Assembly: GCF_029962835.1 (NCBI RefSeq)
Contig: NC_080588.1
Location: 68,540,501-68,604,500 of the forward strand
DNA from: Magnolia sinica
Taxonomy: Eukaryota; Streptophyta; Magnoliopsida; Magnoliales; Magnoliaceae
Length of the DNA: 64,000 nucleotides
Direction: 5' to 3'
Of the stretch, positions 1-11,966 are shown piece by piece. The notes beneath the pieces were generated by a model that saw only the letters and a program-made list of their open reading frames with translations, did not search any database and had not been told where the DNA came from. Both the position numbers and the translations under genes were made by a program. How positions within the stretch are numbered: the first letter of the stretch is position 1; each line of letters opens with the position of its first letter.

Positions 1-256
1 GAGCGAAAATTAATCAAATATCATATTGATCCGAAACTTTTGTGGCTCCTAGAAACTGGTGGCGTGGTGGCGCTCAATCAATACTAATTTTTAAGATGTG
101 GTGCACAGGAAATTCGAATCTACCTCACTTTTTGGTCAATATCATAAAATGATATATAAAAAAAATAAACTAATGTTCTAGATAAAACACATACATCATG
201 ATGGGCCACAGAGCACCGACAACTAGCCATAGTAGGGTCACTAACCAACCCTCCCG
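1..256. mobile_element. Right arm of a fold-back MITE cut by the window edge
   Basis: The segment ends in the family's right arm: a 'catacatcatgatgggcc' stretch, then an outer end containing 'agggtcactaaccaaccc'. This is the reverse complement of the GGTTGGTTAGTGACCC-type outer end seen in other copies. The left arm lies outside the window, so no target duplication can be tested. Confidence 0.55.
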
Positions 257-2200
257 ATGTTCTATAAGATGTTTATATACTATTTAAATCATTTATAAGG
301 CCATTTCTACTTTATATTTTTCCTTTGTTCCTTCGTCTTGATGGTAATTGACCTTATGAACTGTTTGGATGTCATATTAACATCACGAGGCGGCTAAAAG
401 GGTCTTAATGGCGTCCGTCTACATCATGCTGATTCCTGCTTGTAGTATGGTGGGCCTACTTTAATTGGATTTATATAGTGACAGGAGCTGGAACAACGGA
501 TGGATGGAGTGGATGTTATCGTACATCAATCATGATGGCCCATCAGTTTTTCGGGGAGAAATTTCGTCGGTCATGAAAGAGACGAGACATGTTCGAATTC
601 TCTGAAAAAAACGGTATTATGGTGGGAAGCGGATTAGTGGAGTACACGTCATACTGAATTCGCCGTGCCTGCGACGCAACTCAGGAACCAAGCTTTTGGG
701 ACCCGATCGGGCCCACATGCTGAGATGGTAAGATGACTTGAACCGTCCATTTTCTTGGCAGGACCCATAATTACGCTTCATTAGTAATATATTTTGGAGT
801 TTAATGTCAGCCACTGAAATTCTCTTTACAATGTTCTAAATTATCAATAGATAGTTGGACGAAATCATTATTCAACGCAGGTTTATTATGATGGCCCATT
901 CAATCAGAATCTAGAACATGGACGGTCCGGATCATCCGACTGTTCCAGCATGTGGCCACAGTGGGGCGCACGTGCTGGGATACTGAGCAGCAACAGAGGC
1001 AAACGAACTTTCACCGTCAAAACGGACGGTGAAGAAATGTGGCGTGGACCCCACTCGATGTCGCCGCCTTAAATTAAAATTTCAAAAAAAAAAAAAAAAT
1101 GAAAAAGAAAAAAACGCAAAGCAAGTGGAACACTTGCCAACAGCGATAGGCGTAATCAGGTTCTAATTAGAGTGTTTCACAAGAAAACATTCTGTAGACG
1201 TGGGGCCTTTTTCTAGCGATCTGGACCGTTTATGAGATGGGACCGACCGGGATGGGAAGGATGAAGAGAAAAAAAAAAAAAACTGGAAAACGGAAATTCC
1301 ATTAGTAAATCGTGACCACCCATCAGATGAACGATTTGGATCACCCATCATCAATGGGCTGGGTTCGGGTCGGGTGGTCTGTTCAAGCCCACCCATAAAG
1401 TAAAATCTACTAGATTTTAGGCCAGGCGACTAAATATCATCCCCATCCACAACTCTTGTGGGCCACACCACAGGGAAGGGAACAGTGGAGAGTAGACACC
1501 AACCACAGATTTTGTGTAGGGCCCACAATGGTGTGTCAATTTCATCCAACCGGTTTATCAGGCGCCCATCAGCTACGATGAACAGATGCTCCAAAAATCG
1601 GACTGATGCTCCAACCATGAACTTTTTCAGGCGTGATTTTACATATCTCCTGTGGTTTGACCCACCTGAGATTTGAATGGAGCTGATTTTTTTATTTTTT
1701 ATTTTTAATGTACAGCGAGCGCATGAGGGTGCACCTGATGGACGGTGGGGATGTTACACGCACAACATGGTGGGCCCCACAGAGCACGTGTGTTTTACCG
1801 GCTGAGTAAAACCGGGGTTGATTAGGATTCCGGTCCATTAGGAAGCTACTTGCTAAGTTTATTCATGGACACACGTGCCAGCAGCATACGTGTATGATAA
1901 CCAAGCCATTGATCAGATAAGCTCCACCATTTGCCTCTAGCCCAAAAATCACAAATATCCGTACATTAGGTGGGCCATACATGGATGAAGAAATTTCACT
2001 ATCCAAACTGATCAACATTAGTCGTTCGAAGTAGGAATATGTTCTATTTGAGAGAGGACTTCCCAGATTATTGCACCACCGCACATATACAGACTGGTCC
2101 ACTCAACGAACGGCCCTGATTTCGCACAAGTGCAAAAGTTTCCCATTAAGTAGCCTCAGAAGCTAAGCACGAATAAGAATAAATGGATGCTAAGATAGCT
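257..2200. other. Intergenic, degenerate repeat arms, no gene seen
   Basis: Reading frames here are short and give no recognisable protein. There are poly-A/T runs near 1083 and 1268. Decayed fold-back arms lie at about 1440-1600 and 1700-1800; both contain 'gtgggcc...' and 'ccacaccacaggga' type phrases. Nothing else is supported. Confidence 0.6.
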
Positions 2201-2376
2201 ATATGTTTGGATGCACAAGTGAATTGAATCGCGAAGCATTTAGTTATCGAAATTGAATCCCACGAATTTACAATTCCTCAATGATTTTAGCCATTGAAGG
2301 TGATTGCAATTTGGTCACGTCCACTAATTTTACATCAGTTATTACAATTGAATTCGATAATCCATCCAAACGCGCC
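2201..2376. mobile_element. Short AT-rich MITE with terminal inverted repeats
   Basis: The left end 'atgtttggatgcacaagtg' is roughly mirrored by the right end, which ends in 'aatccatccaaacgcg'. The inverted ends contain GTTTGGATG and CATCCAAAC. The interior is AT-rich and non-coding. The short size and the GTTTGGAT-type ends fit a hAT- or PIF-like MITE, but no clear target duplication was found, so the superfamily is open. Confidence 0.5.
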
Positions 2377-2569
2377 ATAAATGAATATCCCAACTTGAAT
2401 TTACAAAGAAACATTACACACGAATACCATATTAATACAAAATCCACTTCTCAGTGTGATTATGTGGATTGAACTTCCACAGATTCGAAGGAAATTATTT
2501 TGAATCATTCACATACTTATAACAACATCAGATGGATCATATAAATTCATCTCCCCCAAAACAAAAATA

Positions 2570-3178
2570 CTAACTAGAACTACTCCTTTCTGATTCTCCT
2601 CTTCTTCTCCATCTCAAGACTAACCTTTTCAAGATTTCAACGGCTTGTTTCAATATAGGTGAAGCTCTGTTCTTCCTATCTTTCTCTATAGCGTTCGTAT
2701 TTCTTTCAAACCGTTCCTGTAGATCTGTTTGGGCCACCAACATGCTCAGCACAATCGAAGTGGAGTCTTCCGTCATCGAATCGAACCGTCTCTCCCTATC
2801 TTTCTTCTCTTCCAACAGTCCATCCCGCTCACTCCTCATCTCCCGAAGCTCTACCAGATTCTCCTCGTTGCTCCTTTCTAGCTTCTCAATCTCCAACAAC
2901 AGCCCATCTGCTTCCTCTTTCCTCAATTCAAGTTCCTTCTGTAAGATGTCTTTCTCCCGAACAAGATTTTGAAAGGATTCCTCTGTTCGGAGCCTTTCGA
3001 TTTCTTGCTGGAGATCGGCGTTGTTTTTCTCCAGTTCGGAAACTCTGGATTGCAGATTTCTTTTCTCTTCATATATTTGCTCCTTCTCGGATTTCAATCT
3101 TCGGTTCTCCACCGTTAGATCGGCGATATCTGAGTTGATCATCGGTTTTGATGGTGGAAGAAGCTCCAGCTCTTCCAT
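2570..3178 (-). CDS. Coiled-coil protein (paralogue of 18697-19527)
   Basis: Single-exon frame of 202 residues starting MEELELLPPSK. Residues about 18-150 are a nearly continuous heptad-rich, charged coiled coil rich in E, K, R and L with almost no proline. The C-terminus is basic (LRWRRRGESER) and ends in a serine run. The start is an ATG about 100 bases downstream of a TATATATA box, and no earlier in-frame ATG fits better. The block LLLEIEKLERSNEENL aligns with LFLEIQGLEKTNQEDL in the protein at 18697-19527, and the similarity continues for about 60 residues (for example MTEDS against ITEDN). The two are therefore diverged paralogues. No enzyme or DNA-binding motif is visible. It may act as a structural or scaffold protein, but that is inference. 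Confidence 0.65.
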   Translation of the reverse strand: MEELELLPPSKPMINSDIADLTVENRRLKSEKEQIYEEKRNLQSRVSELEKNNADLQQEIERLRTEESFQNLVREKDILQKELELRKEEADGLLLEIEKLERSNEENLVELREMRSERDGLLEEKKDRERRFDSMTEDSTSIVLSMLVAQTDLQERFERNTNAIEKDRKNRASPILKQAVEILKRLVLRWRRRGESERSSSS

Positions 3179-3274
3179 GATTCTTTGCTGGTTTTGGGAG
3201 AGTAGGATAGATCGCAGCTGGAGGAAATGGGGACGAGTAAAACCTCATATGCCATAGGATGACTGTCATCATCC

Positions 3275-3286
3275 GTATATATAAGG
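3275..3286 (-). promoter_or_regulatory. TATA box of the 202-residue coiled-coil gene
   Basis: On the minus strand this reads CCTTATATATACGG, about 100 bases upstream of the ATG at 3178. It would place transcription start near 3245-3250 and give a leader of roughly 70 bases. The spacing is normal for a plant core promoter. Confidence 0.5.
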
Positions 3287-3394
3287 ATAGATGCTTTGAC
3301 ACGTGTAAGAGATCGGGACCAGTCATCAGATGGGTCCCACCAGTAACACTACCTTGCACGAAACCCACGGGACACGATTTCCCTGTGATTCGGG

Positions 3395-4110
3395 ATCACA
3401 GATCTGATGTGCTCTGTGGGTCCCACCGTGATGTTTGTCTTATATCCAGTCGGTTCATCGGTTTCATCGGTTCATAGTTCAGGACATGAGCCCAAACAGG
3501 AGATCCAAAACTCAAGTGGGACAGAGAGTAGGAAACAGGGGTTGGAAAGGGACGCGGATTGGGGATCTAAGGGGACACATGATGTATGGGTTTAATCCAC
3601 ACCGTCCATCCATTTTTCCATTTCATTTTAACGTACAACCCAAAATTGAGGCGGATCCAAGTCTCAAGTAGAATATACAATGGGGATTAAAAATCCAGCG
3701 TTGAAAACATTTTGGGGGCCACAGAAGTTTTGGATCAAGCTGGTATTAGTTTTGACCCTTCATCCAAGTCTATTTGACCTTATGAACAGTTTTGATGGAA
3801 ATTAACCATCATGGTGGGCCCTAGGAATGTTTCAATGGTCAATGTTTCTTCCTCTGGCGTGGTCCACCTGAGAAATGGATCTGTTTCATTTTTTATTCTG
3901 TAACATAAAATGATATTTCAAAATGTATGAATGGTATGGATAAAACCAATACATCACAGTGGCCACTCAGAACCCCTGTACATTCCTAGTTAGGTACATG
4001 CGGGGTAGTACCCAATCCGTGTCCGATGCCACCGTTGAAACCATGCTGTGGCCCATGACGATGTTTATATGCCATCCAACCAGTTTATAAGATGATTTCA
4101 ACTTAGATGA
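3395..4110. mobile_element. Fold-back MITE, host copy interrupted by element at 3550-4024
   Basis: A left arm ('ctctgtgggtcccaccgtga' onward) runs from about 3410 to 3549, up to the 'ggaaacagggg' phrase. The text resumes after 4024 with 'ccaccgttgaaacc', the phrase that follows this point in intact copies. The right arm cannot be followed beyond about 4110, so the host copy is broken. Confidence 0.5.
3550..4024. mobile_element. Fold-back Mutator-like MITE, complete arms
   Basis: 475 bp. It starts GGACGCGGATTGGGG and ends CCCAATCCGTGTCC, the inverted counterpart. The arms are reverse complements through the 'tttaatccacaccgtccatc' / 'gaatggtatggataaaacc' region to the central 'gaacagttttgatgg'. 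The flanking nine bases differ (gttggaaag against gatgccacc), so there is no preserved target duplication. Confidence 0.6.
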
Positions 4111-4701
4111 AGGAAGAAGACAAAACTATGATGATGGACCCACCAAGCCTGGGGTTGCAGAGGATTCCACCAACCCTGGGTTACACCCAAGTCGCGTTCG
4201 CGTCAATCTACCTTGTCTACGATCCGCCTCAGAAGCGGGTCGAGTCAGGTGACCCGCTGGCCGAGCTGCCTCCTTGCGGTCCTTATCTCTACGTGACGAA
4301 TACAGTATCTTACATGTGTGCCGAGCTGGCACGTGTACAGCGAATCTCTTTTTTTAATTATCTTCTTGCACGAATCCGGTTCCAATCGTACGTGATAGTC
4401 AAGAGGCCCCACGGAAGAAAATCGAGGCTAGCTGGAGGACCGGAGTCGTCTACGACGCGTGTTTCACGCAGCGCGTAAAAACTCCTACGATGTGGGGTCC
4501 ACCATGATTTATATGTAAATCTACTCTGTCCATCGGGTGAGAGTCCTATTGTGGCGAAATCCCACTGCAGCGTGCGTGGGTGTGTCGTGTGTGTAAAAAT
4601 AAAATAAAATAATCAGCTTGATAGAGAATTCCGATGGTCCACACCAACGGAAAAATTGTAAATATCTTATTAAAAACATCAAAGTTCACGTGGTGTGGAC
4701 C
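4034..4701. other. Intergenic with a fold-back arm
   Basis: The frame at 4107-4478 has no recognisable domain and I do not call it a gene. A partial left arm starts near 4490 ('gatgtggggtccaccatgat'). A matching partial right arm reappears near 5820-5900, so this may be the outermost layer of the nest at 4702-5772. Confidence 0.45.
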
Positions 4702-5772
4702 GGACGCAGATGTCCTGCAAAAGCTCTGGCAGGAAGTTCCTGCGCAAGGATGCTGGTTGGGGCCAACCGTGATGTGTGTGAGAAATCCATCCTGTCCATC
4801 CGTCTTAGAGCTTATTTTAGGGCATTCAAACAAAAATGAGATGGATCCAAAGCTCAACTGGGTCACACGAGAGGGAAAATTGGGGAATTAGATTCTTACC
4901 CTTGAAACTTTCTTGGGCTCCACCTTCATGTTTGTATGCAATCCAAACCGTTTAAAATGTCAATCCCACTGGGATAAAGTGAAAATACAAAAAAGTTAAA
5001 AAGCCTAATACAAAACTTTTATGACCCTAAGATTGTTTCAACGGTGCTCACTGAATACTCATTGTTTCCTCTCATGTGGCCCACTTTAGTTTTACATCCA
5101 CCACATTTTTTGTTTAATGTACTAAAATGAGCTCGAAAAAATGGATGGACTGAGTGGATTTCTCACAAACGGAAACGGATTGGCTACTCCCCCTGCCACC
5201 GGCCAATGGCTGGTAGTCGGTGTTCTATAGGCCCACCATGAGGTATGTGTTTCATCCATGCTGTCTATCTATTTTTCCAGATCATTTTATGTTATGAGAC
5301 CAAAAATCAGATATATCCCAATTTCAAGTGAACCATATTACAGGAAACAGTGTTGAATGAGCGTCGACCATTAAAAACCTTTTAGGGGCCATAAAAGTTT
5401 TGGATCAAGCTGATCTTTCTTTTTTCCCTTCATCTGGTCCTGTATGACCTAATCAACAGATTGGATTCCAAATAAACAGTACGTTGGGCCTTAAGAGGAT
5501 TTTAATGGTGGATATCCAATCACTATTGTTTTCCTGTGGTGTGGTCCACTTGATATTTATATACCTCTCATTTTTATTTTTTCTTAATAAAACTCTAAAA
5601 TGATCTTAAAAATGGACGAACGGAATGGATGAAACACATACATCATGGTGGGGCCCATAGAGCACCGACCACCAGCCACCGGGCTGGTGGCAGGGGGAGT
5701 ATCCAATCCGTTTCCCTCACAAACATCACAGTGGGCCCCACCCAGCATCCTTCTGCCACGAAATCCGCGTCC
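4702..5772. mobile_element. Fold-back Mutator-like MITE carrying a nested copy
   Basis: The outer element begins GGACGCAGATGTCC and ends GAAATCCGCGTCC. Without the insertion it is about 517 bp. It is flanked by a 9-base target duplication with two differences: GTGTGGACC at 4693-4701 and GTGTAAACC at 5773-5781. The arms 'gatgctggttggggccaacc' and 'gtgggccccacccagcatcc' are inverted copies. A second family member sits inside the right arm at 5171-5715. There is no coding capacity. The 9-base duplication and long inverted ends are the signature of Mutator-type elements. Confidence 0.75.
5171..5715. mobile_element. Nested fold-back MITE with a perfect 9-bp target duplication
   Basis: 545 bp. It begins GGAAACGGATTGGCTACTCC and ends GGAGTATCCAATCCGTTTCC. 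It is bounded on both sides by CTCACAAAC (5162-5170 and 5716-5724). Removing it with one copy of the duplication restores an uninterrupted arm of the host element ('gtggatttctcacaaac' followed by 'atcacagtgggcccc'). Nearly the whole element is inverted-repeat arm, each about 250 bp, with a small asymmetric centre. This is the best-defined copy in the window. Confidence 0.85.
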
Positions 5773-5781
5773 GTGTAAACC

Positions 5782-6422
5782 GCAGATACACGAACTGGTG
5801 CACCTCATGCAAACCTCACATTTTCATTTTTTTCATGTGGTCTGGTCCACCTGGACTGAATGGATGTTACATATAGTGGGTCCCACAGAGCTTGGGAGGC
5901 GTGGTAGAGGATTCCGGGCCAGCTGGTGGGGGGATGAAACGTGTCCTTTGTCGGAAGACTTGGCTGTTGACTATAAAAGTCTGGACGTATATAAGGTTGT
6001 GTTTCCCACCGTTAAAAACTTATTGGGAGCATGAGAGTTTTGGATCAAGCTGATATTTATGTTTTCCCTTCATCTAAGTGAAAATTAAACACTATGGTGG
6101 GCCTTAGGAAGGTTTCAACGGTGGATTTTATTATACTACCATTTCCTCTGGTGTGGTCCACTTGAACTTCAGATCTACTTCATTTTTTATTCAAGTCCTA
6201 AAATGAGCGATCAAAAACAGATGGACGGCGTGGATATAGAACACATACATCATTGTACGCGCCCAACACATCACACCACCACATAATCCCCGTCCATAAA
6301 AGTCTCGAGGGGAATCATCTAGGTTCGACGTACCATAAGGAGTAACGTACACTTGGCGTGTTCCCATTGGTGGAAGACTTGACTGTTGACTATAAAAGCG
6401 GATTAGGTGTTACTAGACCCGG
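5782..6422. other. Fold-back right half and a 45-bp direct repeat
   Basis: From about 6000 to 6260 runs the right half of a fold-back element ('gaaggtttcaacggtgg', 'agatggacggcgtggatat'). A direct repeat of about 45 bases with the core 'gttgactataaaag' occurs at 5938-5978 and again at 6355-6402, bracketing this half element. No gene is seen. Confidence 0.5.
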
Positions 6423-6830
6423 ATTTCCTGCGATGGGCTTTTGCAGGAAGTTCCTGCGCATGGATGATGGGTGGGGCCCACTATTATGTTTTTGAGAAAT
6501 CCATCCCGTCCATCCGTTTTAAGAAATCATTTTAGATATATATGAGGTGGATCCAAAGCTTAAATAGGTCACACTAGAGGGAAAATTGAGGAAAGATATT
6601 CCTACCGTTGAAATCTTCCTGGGCTCTACCTTAATGTTTATATGCCATCCAAACCGTTTATAAGGTTAATACCTCTGGGATGAACTGAAAACACAAAAAA
6701 TTATTCCATAAATAAAGTGGATCCAAATCTCGGGTGGACCACACCACAGAAATAAGTGGTGAGTGACCTTTAAAAGCTTTTCTAGGCCACAAAAGTATTG
6801 GATAGACAGGGAAAATTACCAAGGGTTCGA
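6423..6830. mobile_element. Left half of a fold-back MITE
   Basis: It starts with the outer-end phrase 'ttgcaggaagttcctgcgca', also found at 4702-5772, and runs through 'aatccatcccgtccatccg' to about 6800, where the family sequence stops. The right arm is missing, so this is a truncated copy. Confidence 0.5.
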
Positions 6831-7139
6831 CATGGAGCTGTCAATGGGTCCGGGTCAGGGAAAATCAAAATCCGGATAAGCTCGGCCCGAATAGTCCAAA
6901 ATCAGGACCGAGCCAACCCCGGGCAGGTCCGTTGACTGTAGTAGACTTACGACAGCAACGAGGAAGTTTCGCTGGAGGTGATTATAACGTTATTGTATGT
7001 AGAGATGTTTATTGCCCAAATGCATCAAGTGACTACCTGATACGTGTGTAAGACATCTTGGCCGTGTATCAGGTGGGACCCACATGTCATATTGAAACAT
7101 ATTACGAAGCATTTGTCGCAATCATTTTCGAGTCTTTTT
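6831..7139. other. Intergenic, low-information
   Basis: Contains a short GGCCCG-rich tract (about 6845-6935) related to the 'ggcctgggcttgagcc' type repeats near 33900, 61400 and 63020. No gene is seen. Confidence 0.5.
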
Positions 7140-8960
7140 TTTTTTTCATTAGCATTGAAGTGTATTTATTTCTTAAAATATATTTTGAAATAACAAGTTG
7201 TTTACCATGATTAACCGAGTAATTGTTAATCCCATTTCGTTCAACAAATTAGTGAAGCTAGGATACTTCTGTTCTATCAAAAGTCACTAAACGTATCACA
7301 TAGCTCGTAGTGATACATAGTAACCCCTCACTAGTATCCTTTGATTATGATCTAGGTTTGTCATCCTAAAAGTCTAATTTATACAATTAAACAATAGTAA
7401 AGGTTCATCGCATAAGGATGACTACAAATAATATAAGGCTTATCATCCAAACACAAATATGGTGAAGACATGACATCAAATTCATCAACAATACGGTAGA
7501 CTTGTGGCCTTCACTAGTATTCAATGCTAGTGCTTAATGGTTACTACAGAGAAGCTCATCACCTAATGTTCTATCAACATGGCGGGCTTACCACCCAATT
7601 TTTTACTACTATGGCAAGCACATTACCTCAACATAGGCCAATAATTCAGACACGGTGTCTCGTACCACCATGCTCAACTCATGAATTTTTATGAAATTGT
7701 AACGCATTAACGGTTATGAATAGACTTAAATCACGAGTAACAGTGGTATCCCAGATTACTTCGAATGTTATACAACCACCATGCATAAGAATGATCGGCT
7801 CTATATTTGACCTATCTGATCGACTACAGAGAACCTCGGGCAAACCGACATTGAATGCAAAGTATCCCATGCAGTTCCAACTACTATCGATCGTCCGTGT
7901 TCAACCTTGGTCGATTGTATAAGTCCGGGATAAGAAACTTAAAGTGGGCTACCCACTTATACGATTTGTAAGGATTGATCCACAACATTAATAATTCAGA
8001 TTATCAATACATAATCATAATTACAAATCAGCTTAATACTACATCAGAGTATATCAATTAAACACATGTACCATTCAATGTATATCAACACAATTGAACA
8101 TATATTAATAACACTTATCAATTGGTATAAAAGAGTTCTAACAGTAAGAATTTCACTTTCCTTAAGTATTTCATCAGTGGTTATTAACTTAAAATAACAT
8201 TAAGGATGCAATAATAAAGTAATCTAAACACAAATAACATATGAATTTATAATCATAACAAAAAAATCATTATCTAATACTATTAATAGTTGATAAAAAA
8301 AGAAACCTAGAAGACTGGTTCACACCTTAACGAGAGATTTCTCAATCTTTGACTTCCTAGGGTTAGGGTTTTGGAAAAAATGTCAATTCCTAAACCAAAC
8401 AGAAAGGTTAAGGTAAGATTCATGAAATTCTAACACTAAATGGATTAAAATTAGAAAGTAAGGTTCATTTATTACATTTGACTCCAAATAAGGTGGATCT
8501 GACAGAGAAGTCTGCAACTCCTACGGCTTAATTGAAGCACTAACAACTCATAAAAATAAAGAATTCCAAATCTAACTCTCAAAACACTCACTTTCACCCT
8601 CTCTCTCCATCTCTTTCTCTCTCTCTCTCCTTCTCTCTCTCATTCTTATATAGGTGCTTGGGCTAGGAGTTATGACTCAGGTCATAAATAATATAACCAT
8701 TTTTTGGCTTTTGGAAACTAATCATTTATGATTGTTTCTGACAGTTGGAAGCTAGCCGTTCATGACTGTTTTCTGGCTGTTGCTGATTACATAATCATAA
8801 CCATTGCATGCTTGTTGTTTTATACAAAAACTTTTGCATGGTTATGACTGTTGCAGGACCATTTCATGCACAATGGACATATTTGACATAAAAAATACAA
8901 ATTTAAAAAAAAACCTCAACCATATATAAGGCTTTCAGTCACACCCAGCATTCTCTTCTT
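7140..8960. mobile_element. Diverged fragment of the long LTR family seen at 22575-25585
   Basis: At 7640-7930 the order of phrases matches 23530-23800: 'taccaccatgctcaactcat' against 'taccaccgtacccagctcac', and 'ccaactactatcgatcgtcc' against 'ccaactactgtcggttgtct'. Divergence is heavy and no clean ends or target duplication were found. A CT-rich tract at 8590-8642 is followed by TATATAGG. There is no coding capacity. Confidence 0.45.
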
Positions 8961-9220
8961 GCCATTGCACAACTACTCGCAACATCTCATTATGGCTCAT
9001 GTAAGGTCACAAAGGAGTAACCACTCTTGCAAAATGATGCACATGTGAGTCAATTAGTACCATTGCAACCACATTGCTCGTGACCACACTCACATCCATG
9101 CCTGTGTCTCCATGATCTATCGAGTTTACCCAATTAGTAAGATAAACTATACCCTACTAATATTCTCTTTTCATTTTCTTTTTCCAAGCAACATGGTACA
9201 AAATGAAAATGGGTTTTCCT

Positions 9221-9221
<1 letters not shown>
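8961..9221. other. Intergenic, nothing recognised
   Basis: Short frames only, with no repeat match within the window that I could see. Confidence 0.5.
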
Positions 9222-9286
<65 letters not shown>

Positions 9287-9290
9287 ATAT
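9222..9290. repeat. Compound microsatellite (TC)n(TG)n
   Basis: About 24 TC units followed by about 8 GT units and a short TATATA, directly abutting the GGAAAA end of the MITE at 9292. Confidence 0.9.
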
Positions 9291-9291
9291 A

Positions 9292-9669
9292 GGAAAACCC
9301 ATTTGAAGACATGCATAAAACATATAAAATCATTTAGTGGGGCCCACCTGAAATTTAGATGTGTTGAAACTTGGTTTGACCCCTCATCTAGGTGGGACAC
9401 ACATAATGGATGGTCTAGATTTGTGAACCACATCTCGATGGGCCCAACAAATGATTATCAATGTTTTAATGGGAGGATAACCCCTCTCAACTTTTGCACG
9501 TGGTGTGGCCCACCCAAGTCATATATTGACTTGATTTGTAAGTTCGTGGCCCACCATGGGATGGCGCATCTGACTAATGGGGTAGATGTTTGACACACAT
9601 CACGGTGGGGCCCACACAGCTCGACAACATGAGAAGTTCCCATGAGCTGGACAGCATAGAACCATTTCC
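9292..9669. mobile_element. Microsatellite-associated MITE, internally shortened copy
   Basis: 378 bp, bounded by TATATA on the left and TATATATA on the right, with GGAAAA... / ...TTTCC ends. Its body ('gaagacatgcataaaacata', then 'gggcccacacagctcgac') is the reverse complement of the units at 14428-15408. The left terminal part has been deleted, so only a few bases of that end remain before the internal body. Confidence 0.6.
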
Positions 9670-11966
9670 TATATATATCAAAAATAATTCCTACATAAAA
9701 CTAAACGGTCATTTTCTAATCCATCCACTTGCTTGGAATTCTATCCAATCAGTGTGTGGACACGGTCAAACGCATTCAAACACGCGTATTGACTTGAATG
9801 TCCGTCCATCTGCGAGTAAGAAAAAATGTACAAAGCTAACATCTCCTTTGCTCCGTCACATGATGATCTAGACCATTCATCTATAAGGTCACAGTGTAGA
9901 TGTGCTACGTGATAAAACAAAATTTCATTCATTCAATATCTCACCGTCCATACAAAGTAGAGTAAGAAGCAGTGATCCAAAAGAACGGTTTCTGATTCAT
10001 CTCGTGTGGACGATGAAGATCTCCCCTAAGAGAGATTTTTCCGGTCCATCCACCCCGGAACTTCTAGATAGACGTCATGGATCATCACGTGGTGGGGCAG
10101 ATGGAGAGAACTGCTGCGGCTGCACGAAAGTGTATTTTTATGCTGCAGCTTGGATCTGGTATCACCGAGTAAGATTACCTCGATCTGGACCGTCCATTTA
10201 CTGGGACCTGTCTTGGATGTTCCGTAGCTCAAAAATCATACTATTCCCATAATCCTATTGGCAGATCTATTGAATCATTTCCCACTAACTATGGTCCATT
10301 GCCCTTTTTGCTTCTAACCTATTGTTCGCATTTTACTGATCGAACGGTTGGTATCATCCCTTGGTACATGCCCTTTTTAAAGAAGAAATTAAAACTCCTT
10401 TTATAACTCATACTGAAAATATGGCCCATTTAAGCCCCAACCAACCTTAGCATACATATACACACTGTTCAAGTGGGCAATGCACCAGGAAAAACTGAAA
10501 ATCATGCCTCTATTACCAGCTTTGGGATGTCATGGATTTTGAAGATTTATCACATAGGCATGGCACCACACATACGGCATGGACCATCAATACCATTAAA
10601 GAGGCAGGGCCCACCATGAATATAGCCTGGTACGAAAATCAGCCCTGTCCGTACATCAGGTGGGCCAAACTATTGGAATCAACAGACAATCAACGGTATG
10701 ACTCAATGTACGGTGAGCGGAACAACTTGATTCTCAAGAAAGGTGATCTTCGTGGTGGGGCCGATCACCTTCATGGGACTGATTTCTTAAACAGGTGGCA
10801 TGTTGGCGGGAAAGATGACATTGTACCGTAAGTTGTGGTACAGTTGGGCTGGTGGTGCTCAGTTCTCTTTTTGGTGGGTCCCTCGTTCCGTGTGTTGCGT
10901 CTGATGAATGGACCCGGTGGGCACAATCAGACAATACGAAAGATTCTGTTGGTAAAGCATCCCCTGTAATATCTTTATTGCGAAATTGACAGTTTGTATA
11001 TAGGTCAATGATAGAAATCTAATACAATAATTTTAAGGAGTACTTAATTGGAAAGATATTCTTAATTATTTGTTGTAGCTGATAAGAATTCTAATTTTCC
11101 CCACCTTACATCCTTTAGAAAAATTTTCAATAAAACTAGTATTTTCTCTCTTATATTGGTGAGGGGACGAAAACATTTATATATAGAAAAAAGGTCTAAA
11201 AGCTTAGCCATCACACTTCTTTTTCTAAGATCTCCACACCATAAATTTTTATATCTAATTTAATAATTGAGTATAAGAATAGTGGTTCAAGCATTCTACC
11301 CCAAATTTATTTACAATTATCACAATTGAATTGGGGCCTACTGAATCGCTCGATTTGAATAATTTAACAGTTACATCTGAATCGATGATTATGTATGGCC
11401 CACCTGATAAAAGTCTTACATCCCCTCCCAACCGTTCCTTATGTTATGGCCCACCCGAGTATCTAATCAGGTTGATTTTTGGCCCCATGGCCTAATATCA
11501 CATAATTGTAACTTGGACCGTCCAAATTGAGGGCCACATCATGGTTGGCCCTTTGCTTGAAAATCATTGAAAGCATTGTTGGAATAACTGGTATTGAAAA
11601 TTCTGAGCTTTTCACTGAATGAAATTGGACGGCTAACTGAGGAAGGTCAGCTTTACTGAGAAGACAATAAAATGGCATCCGATGCTGCTCTGCCTAACTT
11701 GAGATTGCCACTTGCCAGCACGTGTCGGTGTGGTGTGGCTCACACGCTGAGATAATCTGACGATAGGGACCTTCACTAAGTGTAGATGAAATCACGATAT
11801 TGAAAAAGAAAGAATTAAAATTCTCAATGGCCCACACATTGAAGTTCGAAAATCAAAGGTCAGGATCATGGAGCATGATGACAAGACCATATCTTTATTT
11901 GTGGTTGCAGCGACAAGATGTGCAGTTCCAATCACCGAACCATCTCTGCATGTGGGCTCCATGGAG
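9670..11966. other. Intergenic, no supported gene
   Basis: Frames of up to 116 codons are present (for example at 9902-10252 and 10532-10831), but none shows a recognisable domain, a conserved motif or splice-site context. Scattered 'gtgggccc' phrases suggest decayed fold-back pieces near 10600-10680 and 11390-11460. Confidence 0.5.
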
